The notes: generated from the letters alone by a model not told the origin. Numbered from the stretch's first letter, positions 41,123 through 49,452 are shown. The stretch is 64,000 nt of DNA from Paenibacillus tritici (GCF_013204885.1 NZ_JABMKX010000001.1:415284-479283), one strand, 5' to 3'. Program-made: numbers and translations.

Positions 41123-41872
41123 ATGCTTATTGTTGCTGTATCACTCGGAACTGCTTTTTCAGTCTCTGAGCTGTTGCCTTATGTATCCCCGGAGCGGCGG
41201 ATGAGGAGCAGCCGGCTGAAACGTGAAGACGATGTCCACCGGTCACTGGTAGGGGAAATGCTTGCCCGGATGTTCGCTATGGGGATCGAGGGCTTGCGGA
41301 ATGATGAAATCCGCTTCGAGCAGGGGGTATTCGGCAAACCCCGCCTGTCCGGGATGCGCGAGCCTTGGGATTATAATCTCTCGCATTCGGGCAAATGGGT
41401 GGCAGGTATCGTCAGCCGCAAAGGGCAGCGGGTCGGGATTGATATTCAGAAGATGGCTGCTGTGGATCTGCTGCAGGCCCGGTACAGTCTGTCTGCTGAA
41501 GAAATGGAGCATTATCATACCTTGCTGCACCCAGATGCACAAATGCATTATTTCTACGATCTGTGGACGCGCAAGGAGAGTTACTTGAAGATGGAAGGAA
41601 TCGGCCTGAGTGTCCCGAACCGCGCCGTATTCTCTGAGCAGTACGCCTTGAAATATGAACAGTCGCTGCTGAGTGACCAGCTGCCGGATCATGGGTTCAG
41701 GCAATATCCGATTGATCCGGGTTATGTGTTGACGGCTTGTTCCACCGACTTCCGGTTTCCGGAGCAATCTCTCGTTGTCCGGGCGAAGGATCTCGCGGAG
41801 GTGTTTCTTCGCCGCTGCCGGGAGCAGGAGGAGACTGCCTGCAACAGGCGTGATGAGGTCACTGTACCCTAA
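41123..41872 (+). CDS. 4'-phosphopantetheinyl transferase (Sfp type)
   Basis: A 249-residue Sfp-type PPTase. The conserved motifs are KPRLSGMREPWDYNLSHSGKW, VGIDIQKM (metal-binding Asp) and WTRKESYLKMEGIGL. It adds the phosphopantetheine arm to carrier proteins, here surely the two ACPs of the PKS and the AOS fusion. GGAGGAGG is found 11 bases before the ATG. It is the last gene of the cluster, 31 bases after the SDR, and a terminator follows. Confidence 0.92.
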   Translation: MLIVAVSLGTAFSVSELLPYVSPERRMRSSRLKREDDVHRSLVGEMLARMFAMGIEGLRNDEIRFEQGVFGKPRLSGMREPWDYNLSHSGKWVAGIVSRKGQRVGIDIQKMAAVDLLQARYSLSAEEMEHYHTLLHPDAQMHYFYDLWTRKESYLKMEGIGLSVPNRAVFSEQYALKYEQSLLSDQLPDHGFRQYPIDPGYVLTACSTDFRFPEQSLVVRAKDLAEVFLRRCREQEETACNRRDEVTVP

Positions 41873-41959
41873 GAAGCAGCAGCGGCAGCAGATGTTCATC
41901 TGCTGCGCTATAGCGGCGGGTTCCATCCATGCAGCGTTCAACATTTTGCAGATATTACC

Positions 41960-41994
41960 GCAGCGTTTGCCGATTCAGGCTCCGCTGCTTTTTT
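41960..41994 (+). terminator. Terminator after the biosynthetic cluster
   Basis: GCAGCG and CGCTGC pair with a 17-base loop, then TTTTTT. An additional strong stem, CAGCAGATG/CATCTGCTG, lies at 41886-41905. Confidence 0.65.
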
Positions 41995-42089
41995 GTGCGG
42001 CATACCAGAATATCGGTCTACCCGGGAATTGTACGCGATCCGGGGTAGCATGATATGCTGTAGATAATTTAAGTTACAGGAGGGTAATG

Positions 42090-42620
42090 ATGACACGAGA
42101 CATTCAGCATGTACCTTATGGGTATGAACCGCCCGCTAATGAACGCAAAGGAACGCTGATCTTCTATGACTCCTTCGAGCATATATCGGACATGGATTTG
42201 CTTAAGGCTGCTGAGACAGCGATGGAGCGCAAATTCACGAAGCTGGTGCTCTACCCGCTGCATGAAGAAACTGTCCGGCGGATGACCAAAGAGCCCGTGA
42301 AGGCCTGGTATAAGCGGGAGGACCGGCTGCATGAGTGGAAAAGAGAACAGGGACAGCCCTTCATCACCGTTGAGAGCCTTGAAGGAAAACGGAAGAAGTA
42401 TACGCCGCTGGATTCAGCACTGCGGCATATCAGCGACATCTATCCTGCCCCTTATTTTCTCTATATGACTCCGGAGATGGCTAATCTGATTGCCTCTTTC
42501 TCTTCCTTCGAGGAGTGGATCGTCAAGCTGCGCCTGCTGCTCTCCGAACCGCCGGTCCAGGTTCATCCGCGCCTGGAGAAGTTCCGTCACCGCTGGAATG
42601 TGGCAGGCGAAGACCGCTGA
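42090..42620 (+). CDS. Conserved hypothetical protein, function unknown
   Basis: About 176 soluble residues, rich in charged and aromatic residues, with no signal peptide or membrane segment. Notable stretches are RKGTLIFYDSFEHISDMDLLKAAE, KFTKLVLYPLHEETVRRM and YPAPYFLYMTPEMANLIASF. The 'LVLYPLHEET..RM' stretch suggests an alpha/beta nucleotide-binding fold but I do not recognise the family. Of two adjacent ATGs the second (42090) is better placed relative to the AGGAGGG SD. It is separated from the biosynthetic cluster by a terminator and is followed 48 bases later by another small gene. Confidence 0.65.
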   Translation: MTRDIQHVPYGYEPPANERKGTLIFYDSFEHISDMDLLKAAETAMERKFTKLVLYPLHEETVRRMTKEPVKAWYKREDRLHEWKREQGQPFITVESLEGKRKKYTPLDSALRHISDIYPAPYFLYMTPEMANLIASFSSFEEWIVKLRLLLSEPPVQVHPRLEKFRHRWNVAGEDR

Positions 42621-42668
42621 GGCGGATAGGCTATAGACGGGTAATATGATCTAGGGGAGGGGAAGCGC

Positions 42669-43007
42669 ATGGGAGAGTCTTATCAATTGAATGTCAGGTT
42701 GCAGCCTAATGAGACGCTTAGGCGGATCAAAGAGGGGATGACCCAGCAATCGGAGCTACTGTATGAGGAACTCAATGATATCGGCGATGGCCGGATGATC
42801 GGGACACTGATCTATGAACGGTATTACTTCCGGTCCCGCAATCAGGCGGCGCTTGTAATCATTGTGGATAATTTGCAGGGGGTTAGCAACGTACGAATGA
42901 TTCCGGCGGGAGCCTCCCAAGGTCTTATCCTTAAGATGGATTGGGGTGCAGGCCAGAGCTTTGCTTCCATTGTGGAACAGATCCTTGCGGATGAGGTGCT
43001 GAAGTAA
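42669..43007 (+). CDS. Small conserved protein, probably DUF6054 family
   Basis: A 112-residue protein with no membrane segment. Its pattern (amphipathic N-terminal strand and helix LNVRLQPNETLRRIKEGM, then IYERYYFRSRNQAALVIIVDNLQGVSNVRMIPAGAS, ending FASIVEQILADEVL) fits DUF6054 as I recall it. The function is unknown. GGGGAGGGG lies 7 bases before the ATG. It may be cotranscribed with the preceding unknown gene. Confidence 0.6.
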   Translation: MGESYQLNVRLQPNETLRRIKEGMTQQSELLYEELNDIGDGRMIGTLIYERYYFRSRNQAALVIIVDNLQGVSNVRMIPAGASQGLILKMDWGAGQSFASIVEQILADEVLK

Positions 43008-43035
43008 GCACGGAGAGTGTGAAGAAGAGCATATT

Positions 43036-43088
43036 CAGGCCAGCCATGCCTTAACAGCTTCGTTCTGCTGTAGAATCCGGCTGGCCTG
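43036..43088. terminator. Large inverted repeat between convergent genes
   Basis: CAGGCCAGCC (43036-43045) and GGCTGGCCTG (43079-43088) are perfect complements enclosing a smaller ACAGC/GCTGT hairpin. The position between convergent genes suggests a terminator, but U-tracts are weak on both sides. Confidence 0.5.
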
Positions 43089-43129
43089 TTCTGTGGTAAT
43101 GCGGGAACGGGCGCAGCATAACAACCGGA

Positions 43130-43573
43130 TTATTTGTGGAGCGTCGCCTGTTTGCGTCTGTAGCTGTACATTCTCCATTGATAATGAATGAAGCAGCCGA
43201 TGCAGAATCCGAGAATGGCAACCGTTGCCGCGACCGCGACCATGATGGTGAAGATGTATCCTGCTATCGTCCAGCCCGCAAGGAAGCTGATTAATCCGGC
43301 TGCCAGGCAGAAGACGGCAATCTTCTGGTTGAACTGCTGCTGCTGCGGATCTTCAAGTACATAAGCAGAGCGTTCCTTGGTCAGCAATGGACTTGCCAGC
43401 CTGATCACGGGATTGTAACCGAACAAGAGGCCTGACAGTCCTGCAGCAAGCGGGAGGGCAAGAATCCAGTGAATTCCTGTGAACAAGGCCACCAATACAG
43501 AAATTACGATAAAAGCCTGGTTGATCTTCACTAACCGTCTGGGAATTCCCTGCGCTGAAGACACCTTATTCAT
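43130..43573 (-). CDS. DUF4395 membrane protein
   Basis: About 147 residues with four hydrophobic segments in two hairpins (VKINQAFIVISVLVALFTGIHWILALPLAAGLSGLLFGYNPV and QKIAVFCLAAGLISFLAGWTIAGYIFTIMVAVAATVAILGFCIGCFIHYQW), the DUF4395 layout. The conserved C-terminal FCIGCF motif is present. DUF4395 proteins are often found near thioredoxin or sulfur-transfer genes, but none lies here. The start MNKVSSAQ (43573) is best served by AAAGGT upstream. Confidence 0.75.
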   Translation of the reverse strand: MNKVSSAQGIPRRLVKINQAFIVISVLVALFTGIHWILALPLAAGLSGLLFGYNPVIRLASPLLTKERSAYVLEDPQQQQFNQKIAVFCLAAGLISFLAGWTIAGYIFTIMVAVAATVAILGFCIGCFIHYQWRMYSYRRKQATLHK

Positions 43574-43721
43574 TAATATCATACCTTTCATATTGGAATA
43601 ATACATTTAATTAAATTATAGCGCTTGAATCCATCCCTGGCAATTCATATCCCGTATGATTTTGTTTAAATTTGAAATTATTATCCATTGACAGCAAGGG
43701 CCGAATTGTGGTTTTATTATG

Positions 43722-43737
43722 TAGACCAATTGTTATA
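43722..43737. promoter_or_regulatory. LmrA/YxaF-like operator
   Basis: TAGACCAATTGTTATA resembles the B. subtilis LmrA/YxaF box (TAGACCRKTCWMTATA as recalled), matching at both ends (TAGACCA and TATA). It lies 35 bases before the TetR-type gene. Confidence 0.55.
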
Positions 43738-43771
43738 AAAGTACAATCGTCAGGATAAGGAAGTGTCCAGC

Positions 43772-44341
43772 TTGTCAAACAAGCACAACGCACGCGAAGC
43801 TATTGTGGATACGGCTTCGAGGTTGTTTTTTACACAGGGTTATCATGCTACCGGACTTAATCAGATTATCAGGGACAGCGAATCGCCCAAGGGATCATTG
43901 TATTATTATTTTCCCCAAGGCAAAGAGGAGCTGGCACTGACCTGCATTAACCGGACCAGCGAAGAGGTAACCCATTTGTTGCGCCATTATATGGAGAGTG
44001 AGGACACACCGGCTCAGGCTGTGCAGAATTTCATTCTGTCCTTGGCTGCTGAAGCTGAAGAATCCTCATTCGAAGGACTGGTTCCGTTCAGCTTCTGGGT
44101 AGCTGTGGAGACCTCCTGTGTTAGTCATGAGCTGCGCACCGCGTGCCAATGTGTTTTCAGGGATTGGCAGGATGTGATCGCGAAGCGGCTGATCCAGGAG
44201 GGGGTAGAGGAAGAAGCCGCAGTACGCAAAGCTTCCGTAGTAGTCTCATTGTACGAAGGGGCTCTGCTGCAGGCGCTGACCTGCCGAAGTATCCAGCCGC
44301 TGATTGCGGCTGTAGAGAGCATTCCGGCAATACTGGCTTAA
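43772..44341 (+). CDS. TetR/AcrR regulator, LmrA/YxaF-like
   Basis: About 189 residues. The DNA-binding domain is REAIVDTASRLFFTQGYHATGLNQIIRDSESPKGSLYYYFPQGKEELALTCI, in which GSLYYYFPQGKEEL matches the LmrA/YxaF (QdoR) group. TTG 43772 is chosen as start because AAGGAAG lies 8 bases upstream and GTG 43763 overlaps that SD. In B. subtilis LmrA represses lmrAB, with LmrB a DHA2 pump for lincomycin; the same gene order occurs here, and an LmrA-like box lies upstream. Confidence 0.85.
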   Translation: MSNKHNAREAIVDTASRLFFTQGYHATGLNQIIRDSESPKGSLYYYFPQGKEELALTCINRTSEEVTHLLRHYMESEDTPAQAVQNFILSLAAEAEESSFEGLVPFSFWVAVETSCVSHELRTACQCVFRDWQDVIAKRLIQEGVEEEAAVRKASVVVSLYEGALLQALTCRSIQPLIAAVESIPAILA

Positions 44342-44395
44342 CTGCAATACCGCAAGTAATAGAGAGAGATAACAGATAATCAGGAGGATACGAGA

Positions 44396-45862
44396 GTGAA
44401 CGCAACTATGACTGGCAAGGGGCCAACTGAACCCCGACAATTCAAGACTTTACCTATTCTGATCTCCCTGCTGATTGCCGGCTTCATCGGCATGTTCAGT
44501 GAGACAGCCCTAAATGTAGCCTTAAGTGATCTTATGAATGTCCTGCAAATTACCCCGTCAACCGCACAATGGCTGACTACCGCTTATCTGCTTACGCTGG
44601 GCATTCTGGTTCCGATCTCCGGGCTGCTGCTGCAGTGGTTCACGACAAGACAGCTATTCATTGCTGCACTGTGCTTCTCCATTGCGGGAACCATCCTGGC
44701 CGGGATGGCGCCGAATTTCGAATTTCTGTTGACCGCAAGAGTGGTTCAGGCCATGGGGACCGCACTTCTCCTGCCCCTGATGTTCAACACAATTCTGATC
44801 ATTATTCCTGCGGAGCGGAGAGGAGCGGCGATGGGACTGATCGGACTAGTCATTATGGTGGCTCCTGCGATCGGCCCTACCATTGCCGGACTGCTGATTG
44901 AGAGTCTGAGCTGGCACTGGATCTTCTGGCTGGCCCTCCCCTTCCTGGTAATCGCTCTGATCAGCGGAATCCTCTTCATGCAGAATGTCACTGAAGTGAC
45001 GAAGCCGAAGATTGATATCCTGTCGATTATTTTATCCTCGTTCGGCTTCGGCGGCATTGTGTATGGATTCAGCAGCGCCGGTGAGTCGGAAGGCTGGGGA
45101 AGTTCAAAGGTGATTATCGCCATTGCCATCGGTGTGATCGCACTTATTCTGTTCTGTATCCGCCAGTTGACGATGAAGCAGCCGATGATTAATCTGCGCG
45201 CCTTCAAATTCCCGATGTTCGTGGTCGGAGTCCTGATGGTCTTCATCTGTATGATGGTCATTCTGTCCTCGATGCTGATTCTTCCGATGTATCTGCAGCA
45301 GGGACAAGGCTATACAGCCTTTAAGGCAGGATTATTGCTGCTGCCGGGCGGGATTATCAACGGACTGATGTCACCGGTCATGGGGCGTCTCTTCGATAAA
45401 TACGGTCCGAAATGGCTTGTTATTCCTGGACTTGTACTCGTAGCAGTCTCTCTGTGGTTCTTCTCCAGCATCACAGCTACTTCTACCGTGATCTTCGTGA
45501 TCGTGCTTCACAGTGTGCTCATGATCGGAATCTCAATGATTATGATGCCTGCCCAGACGAACGGAATTAATCAGCTTCCCCTGGAATACTATCCGGACGG
45601 AACAGCTATTATGAACACGTTGCAGCAGGTTGCAGGAGCGATTGGTACCGCACTGGCTGTAAGCATTATGACCTCGGGCTCCAAAAGCTACATGAAAACG
45701 GTAGCCGATCCTGCTGATCCGCTGAATATGGGTGCGGCCTTTACCCACGGCGTGCAGAACGCCTTCATCTTCGGCATGGTCATGGCTATCGCAGGTCTGG
45801 TGATTGCCTTCTTCCTTAAGCGTGTTATTGTTTCTCATAAGTCTCAAGCTCCTATGCACTAA
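44396..45862 (+). CDS. DHA2 family MFS drug efflux pump, LmrB-like
   Basis: A 488-residue protein with about 14 hydrophobic segments, the DHA2 (14-TM) topology. The segments NVALSDLMNVLQITPSTAQWLTTAYLLTLGILVPISGLL and ARVVQAMGTALLLPLMFNTILIIIPAERRGAAMG are motif D- and A-like regions of EmrB/QacA pumps. The start is GTG with GGAGG 9 bases upstream. It follows its TetR regulator by 54 bases. By analogy with LmrAB it could export lincosamides or flavonoids; the substrate is not shown. Confidence 0.88.
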   Translation: MNATMTGKGPTEPRQFKTLPILISLLIAGFIGMFSETALNVALSDLMNVLQITPSTAQWLTTAYLLTLGILVPISGLLLQWFTTRQLFIAALCFSIAGTILAGMAPNFEFLLTARVVQAMGTALLLPLMFNTILIIIPAERRGAAMGLIGLVIMVAPAIGPTIAGLLIESLSWHWIFWLALPFLVIALISGILFMQNVTEVTKPKIDILSIILSSFGFGGIVYGFSSAGESEGWGSSKVIIAIAIGVIALILFCIRQLTMKQPMINLRAFKFPMFVVGVLMVFICMMVILSSMLILPMYLQQGQGYTAFKAGLLLLPGGIINGLMSPVMGRLFDKYGPKWLVIPGLVLVAVSLWFFSSITATSTVIFVIVLHSVLMIGISMIMMPAQTNGINQLPLEYYPDGTAIMNTLQQVAGAIGTALAVSIMTSGSKSYMKTVADPADPLNMGAAFTHGVQNAFIFGMVMAIAGLVIAFFLKRVIVSHKSQAPMH

Positions 45863-45880
45863 GCTTGAGTTTGAAGTGGA

Positions 45881-45910
45881 AGCACATCCGTATACCGGGT
45901 GTGCTTTTTT
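45881..45910 (+). terminator. Terminator after LmrB-like gene
   Basis: AGCACATCC and GGGTGTGCT (one wobble) with a GTATACC loop, then TTTTT. Confidence 0.87.
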
Positions 45911-46006
45911 AGTGTGCCAATACTGGATTTATTATGGAAATTAAAGTATAGTAAGCATAGATTAACGAGGTATTAATGTGAGACTAAGGAAACGGGGGGC
46001 CAACCG

Positions 46007-46339
46007 ATGAAAGTCAGCAAAGAAATGCTGAAGGGCAGCACAGGTACATTGATTCTCACCTTGCTGCTTGATAAGCCGCTGTACGGCTATGAGCTGATTA
46101 AGGAGCTGGAGCAGCGCTCTCAAGGAGTATTTTCCCTTAAGGAGGGTACGCTCTACCCGATTCTCCACGCGATGGAGAGCGAACGCTGGGTGGAGGCCTA
46201 TTGGATGGAGGTAGACGGGCGCAAGCGCAAGTACTATCGTCTGCTGGAGGAAGGCAAGCACAAGCTCCAAGAGAAAAAAGCCGAATGGAAGCTGTTTAAA
46301 GGGGCCGTGGATACTGTTCTGGGGGAGGGAAACGCATGA
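46007..46339 (+). CDS. PadR family transcriptional regulator
   Basis: A 110-residue PadR protein: LKGSTGTLILTLLLDKPLYGYELIKELEQRSQGVFSLKEGTLYPILHAMESERWVEAYW is the complete PadR winged-helix signature, followed by the wing GRKRKYYRLLEEGKHKLQEKKAEW. Its stop overlaps the start of the next gene by four bases (ATGA). PadR proteins coupled to a membrane protein carrying a 'permease prefix' domain are a common pair in Firmicutes. Confidence 0.92.
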   Translation: MKVSKEMLKGSTGTLILTLLLDKPLYGYELIKELEQRSQGVFSLKEGTLYPILHAMESERWVEAYWMEVDGRKRKYYRLLEEGKHKLQEKKAEWKLFKGAVDTVLGEGNA

Positions 46340-47658
46340 CGGAGCAAGGCAAGCAGAATCTGGGCAGTTATTTGGACAAGGTATGTGCTGAGATCCGGGC
46401 GAAAGAGATGCACATTGAGATCCGGGATGAGTTAAGCGGGCATTATGCAGACCTGGTGGCGGAGCGGATGCAGCTTGGTGCTTCCGAGGCAGAAGCTCAG
46501 GAGTACGCTATCGCACAAATGGGCGACCCGCAGGTTATCGGAAAGGATCTGCATCACATTCACAAGCCGCGCATTCCCTGGGGGCTGCTTGCAGGCGTAC
46601 TGTTGTTGTCAGCGGTGAGTCTGCTGGGGATGGGGTCTATTGAAGCAGGAGGTTACTTTGAACGCAATCAGTTCGTGCCTATGCAGCGCCAACTTATCAT
46701 TATTATTATCGGGATGTGCCTTATGACAGGAGCATACTTCATTAACTTTAAGCGGCTGCAAAAAGCATCAACAAGTATTTATCTTGCTGCTCTAATGACT
46801 ATCGCTCTCAGCGTCCTGCTCATGCCTGTAATGATAAATGGGTCGAGGCGCTTTGTTGGGGCTTTGGGATTTTATATAGACCTTATCGGGTATAGTCCGT
46901 ATGTATTTGTTGTTGCTCTGGCCGGGATATTCACCCGTCCCGATTTCCTGCAAGGCTATAACATTCGCGTGAGAGAGCTATTGAAGTTATCGTTGCTGCT
47001 GTTGCCTGCAGTGATTTATGTTATGATCCGTTCTTTTCCGGAGCTGATTATCTATGGGGTCGTTTCGCTGACCATGTATGTGTGGGTATCCCGGCGCTGG
47101 GTGACAGGAATATTAATTGCCGCTGTATCTTTATTTTCAGGAGGAATCTATGTTTGGAGTGATCCCATTCTTCGGGAACGGCTGATCGGAGCCATTAATT
47201 ATAATCTAAGACCGGACACAACCGGTTATATGAATCGTACGATTGTGAATGTCATCCATTCTGCAGGCTGGAGAGGACAGGGGTATGGTTATAATGGAGA
47301 TGTAATTCCTTATGCGTATACAGACTTGTTCCCGGCGTATCTTATTCAATGCTTCGGCTGGGCGGGTGGTCTGCTGATTCTGGCTGTAGTCGGCTGGTTT
47401 GTTCTGAAAATGATCTCCTATGCCCGCGCGGTAAGCGATACTTATGGGCGGATGCTGATTATTGGACTGGCACTGATGATCTCCATCCGCTTAGTGTACG
47501 GCCTCTCCATTCTCAGCGGCAGAGTGCCGCTTACATCCATACCGTTCCCGTTCCTGAGCTACGGCCAGCATGTCTTGATTGAATTCGCCGCTGTCGGATT
47601 GCTGATGGCAGTATACCGCCGGAAGGATATGCTCCCTGCATCACAAGTCCCGGCTTAA
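46336..47658 (+). CDS. SEDS (FtsW/RodA/SpoVE) family protein with N-terminal prefix domain
   Basis: A 440-residue protein. The first 80 residues (EIRAKEMHIEIRDELSGHYADLVAERMQLGASEAEAQEYAIAQMGDPQVIGKDLHHIH) form the cytoplasmic DUF1700/permease-prefix domain often paired with PadR. The rest has about ten TM helices of the SEDS fold. SAGWRGQGYGYN..IPYAYTDLFPAYLIQCFGW corresponds to the RodA/FtsW loop holding the catalytic Asp (AHTDF), and IPFPFLSYGQHVLIEF to the PFLSYGGSS motif. The usual EPD/QPDLGT motif is changed to FPELIIYG, and the GEE motif after TDF is missing, so glycosyltransferase activity is uncertain. Confidence 0.82.
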   Translation: MTEQGKQNLGSYLDKVCAEIRAKEMHIEIRDELSGHYADLVAERMQLGASEAEAQEYAIAQMGDPQVIGKDLHHIHKPRIPWGLLAGVLLLSAVSLLGMGSIEAGGYFERNQFVPMQRQLIIIIIGMCLMTGAYFINFKRLQKASTSIYLAALMTIALSVLLMPVMINGSRRFVGALGFYIDLIGYSPYVFVVALAGIFTRPDFLQGYNIRVRELLKLSLLLLPAVIYVMIRSFPELIIYGVVSLTMYVWVSRRWVTGILIAAVSLFSGGIYVWSDPILRERLIGAINYNLRPDTTGYMNRTIVNVIHSAGWRGQGYGYNGDVIPYAYTDLFPAYLIQCFGWAGGLLILAVVGWFVLKMISYARAVSDTYGRMLIIGLALMISIRLVYGLSILSGRVPLTSIPFPFLSYGQHVLIEFAAVGLLMAVYRRKDMLPASQVPA

Positions 47659-47735
47659 CACTGGACGCCTGCGGCTTGGTGCACGTATACTGGAAGGGTG
47701 AAAATACGGAATACAGCGGGGGAGGCGATCGACAA

Positions 47736-48515
47736 GTGAAGAAGCTGCACATGGCTGGCAGAAGGCTGGCTCTCACCTCATGTGCGCTGATCTTGGGCGG
47801 AACGGTGCTGTTTGCACCCAAAGCCGGAGCAAGAATTACGGCAGTACCACAGATTCAGAATACCTCAGCAGCCCCGGCACAGAGTCCGGTTGTGAAGAAG
47901 AATAACCTTCCCGGCGGATTTGTGTATCTGGATGAGGTGATTCCATCGGCACAGTATGAGATCCGCTATTATAGCGAGAATAATTTTATCGGGACACGGA
48001 TTGACGGGTATAAGGCTCCGCTGGCGATTATGTCGAAGAAGGCAGCCAATGCGCTGAAGAAGGTCAGTGAAGATCTGGAGCGCCAAGGCTATATCCTGAG
48101 AATCTATGATGCCTACCGTCCGCAAAAAGCGGTCAATCACTTCGTACGCTGGTCGCAGGACGCATCGGATATCAAGATGAAGCAGCAATATTATCCCAAG
48201 CTGGACAAGCGCAACCTGTTCAAGCTGGGGTTCATCTCCAAGAAGTCAGGGCATTCGCGGGGCAGTACCATCGACCTGACCTTGGCTGACCAAACAACGG
48301 GGGCGCTGGTGGATATGGGCAGCCCGTATGATTTTTTCGGTGAAATTTCTTACTATAATACTACACTTATCAGCAGCACCCAGCACGCCAACCGCAAAAT
48401 TCTCAAGGATGCGATGACGAAGCAAGGCTTCAAGCCTTATGCCAAGGAATGGTGGCATTTCACCCTGATCAAGGAGGCTTACCCGCAGCAATATTTTAAC
48501 TTCAATGTGGAGTGA
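47736..48515 (+). CDS. Secreted D-Ala-D-Ala dipeptidase (VanX/DdpX, M15D)
   Basis: About 259 residues from GTG 47736, which has GGGGAGG 10 bases upstream and gives a clean signal peptide (MKKLHMAGRRLALTSCALIL then GTVLFAPKAGA). The M15D enzyme follows: YDAYRPQKAVNHF (Arg), the zinc motif SGHSRGSTIDL (His and Asp) and EWWHFTL (Glu and His). VanX-type enzymes split D-Ala-D-Ala; with a signal peptide it acts outside the cell on wall peptides and is thus not a cytoplasmic vancomycin-resistance enzyme. It lies downstream of the SEDS gene with no terminator in between. Confidence 0.87.
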   Translation: MKKLHMAGRRLALTSCALILGGTVLFAPKAGARITAVPQIQNTSAAPAQSPVVKKNNLPGGFVYLDEVIPSAQYEIRYYSENNFIGTRIDGYKAPLAIMSKKAANALKKVSEDLERQGYILRIYDAYRPQKAVNHFVRWSQDASDIKMKQQYYPKLDKRNLFKLGFISKKSGHSRGSTIDLTLADQTTGALVDMGSPYDFFGEISYYNTTLISSTQHANRKILKDAMTKQGFKPYAKEWWHFTLIKEAYPQQYFNFNVE

Positions 48516-48614
48516 AACGTTTCCAAAGTGGTGTTGAACGGGTAATAGGTAAGGTAAGGTTAATCTCTGAAGTATGCGTGCATAATATTCTAATACAGGA
48601 AAGGTGGGATCGAT

Positions 48615-49388
48615 TTGTTCAAAAAAATCGCAGCCGTATTCCTAAGTGTAATGTTATTTGCAGCAGGAGCAGGTGTATTGACCAGCTATAACGTGAATGC
48701 CGCCAGCAGCATGAGGATCATCGTAAACGGACAAGAATTGCAGACGGTCGGAGCATCGGCTTATACCCATGGACCGGACGCCATGCTTCCGCTGCGGGAG
48801 ACGGTGGAAGCCCTGAAGTATAAGGTTACCTTCACTGGGGCTACAGGGACGTTCCTGCTGGAACGGTTCCAGGAGAGCATCCAGTTCAGACTATCCGGGC
48901 AGGAGCTTGTGCTGAACGGCAAGAACAAAGTACCGTATACAGGCGGCTTTGAGCTAAAACAAAAACGGGCGTACGCGCCGCTGTCTTTTTTTGCAGCCAT
49001 CGGGCTGGTGACGTCTTATCAATCGGCAACGGGCCAGATTGAAGTATATTCGCCGGAAGTGATGTCAGGTGCCGTATCGGGTCTGCTTGCTGCCGGTAAC
49101 TATCAGGCGCTGCGTGAGCGGTATTTCGCCAGGGAGACGGAGTCATTGTCACTTCCGGTACTTCAGCAGAGCTGGGCAGGAATCGACCTGCCTGCAGGCA
49201 GTTACCTTGGAGTGAAATCCACTGAAAGTACACAGCGGGACGGAGCTACAACTATAGTAAGTGTGTTGTCATTCACCAAGACGGAAGCGGTACTGACACT
49301 GGAATTGGACACATCGGGCAAGATTACCAAGCTGACGCTCTTGCCGGTTCAGGCGGTTGAAGCAGCGGCTAACCCGGTGCAATCCTAG
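48615..49388 (+). CDS. Secreted stalk-domain (copper amine oxidase N-like) protein
   Basis: A 257-residue secreted protein. The signal peptide is MFKKIAAVFLSVMLFAAGAG onward, cleaved near VNA-AS. Residues about 33-155 form the 'copper amine oxidase N-terminal-like' stalk domain (MRIIVNGQELQTVGASAYTHGPDAMLPLRETVEALKYKVTF). The C-terminal part (VSGLLAAGNYQALRERYFARE...VSVLSFTKTEAVLTLELDTSGKITKLTLLP) looks like DUF3887. Such proteins are common in Paenibacillus and presumably wall-bound. The start is TTG with AGGAAAGGTGGG. Confidence 0.8.
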   Translation: MFKKIAAVFLSVMLFAAGAGVLTSYNVNAASSMRIIVNGQELQTVGASAYTHGPDAMLPLRETVEALKYKVTFTGATGTFLLERFQESIQFRLSGQELVLNGKNKVPYTGGFELKQKRAYAPLSFFAAIGLVTSYQSATGQIEVYSPEVMSGAVSGLLAAGNYQALRERYFARETESLSLPVLQQSWAGIDLPAGSYLGVKSTESTQRDGATTIVSVLSFTKTEAVLTLELDTSGKITKLTLLPVQAVEAAANPVQS

Positions 49389-49398
49389 ATAACGTTAT

Positions 49399-49446
49399 AA
49401 AGGGAGGATCTTACAGCTTGCAATGGCTGTAGATCCTCCCTTTAAA
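49399..49446 (+). terminator. Terminator after stalk-domain gene
   Basis: AAAGGGAGGATCT-TACAGC pairs with GCTGTA-GATCCTCCCTTT; T-richness follows (TTTAAATTTG). Confidence 0.87.
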
Positions 49447-49452
49447 TTTGTG

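Noticed and set aside
47736..48515. VanX-type vancomycin resistance gene
   Set aside because: A signal peptide places it outside the cell, and no vanH/vanA ligase genes are nearby.
48510..48530. cre (CcpA) site at GTGAAACGTTTCCA
   Set aside because: It has the AAACGTTT core but about four mismatches to the consensus and lies at a gene end; a chance palindrome is more likely.
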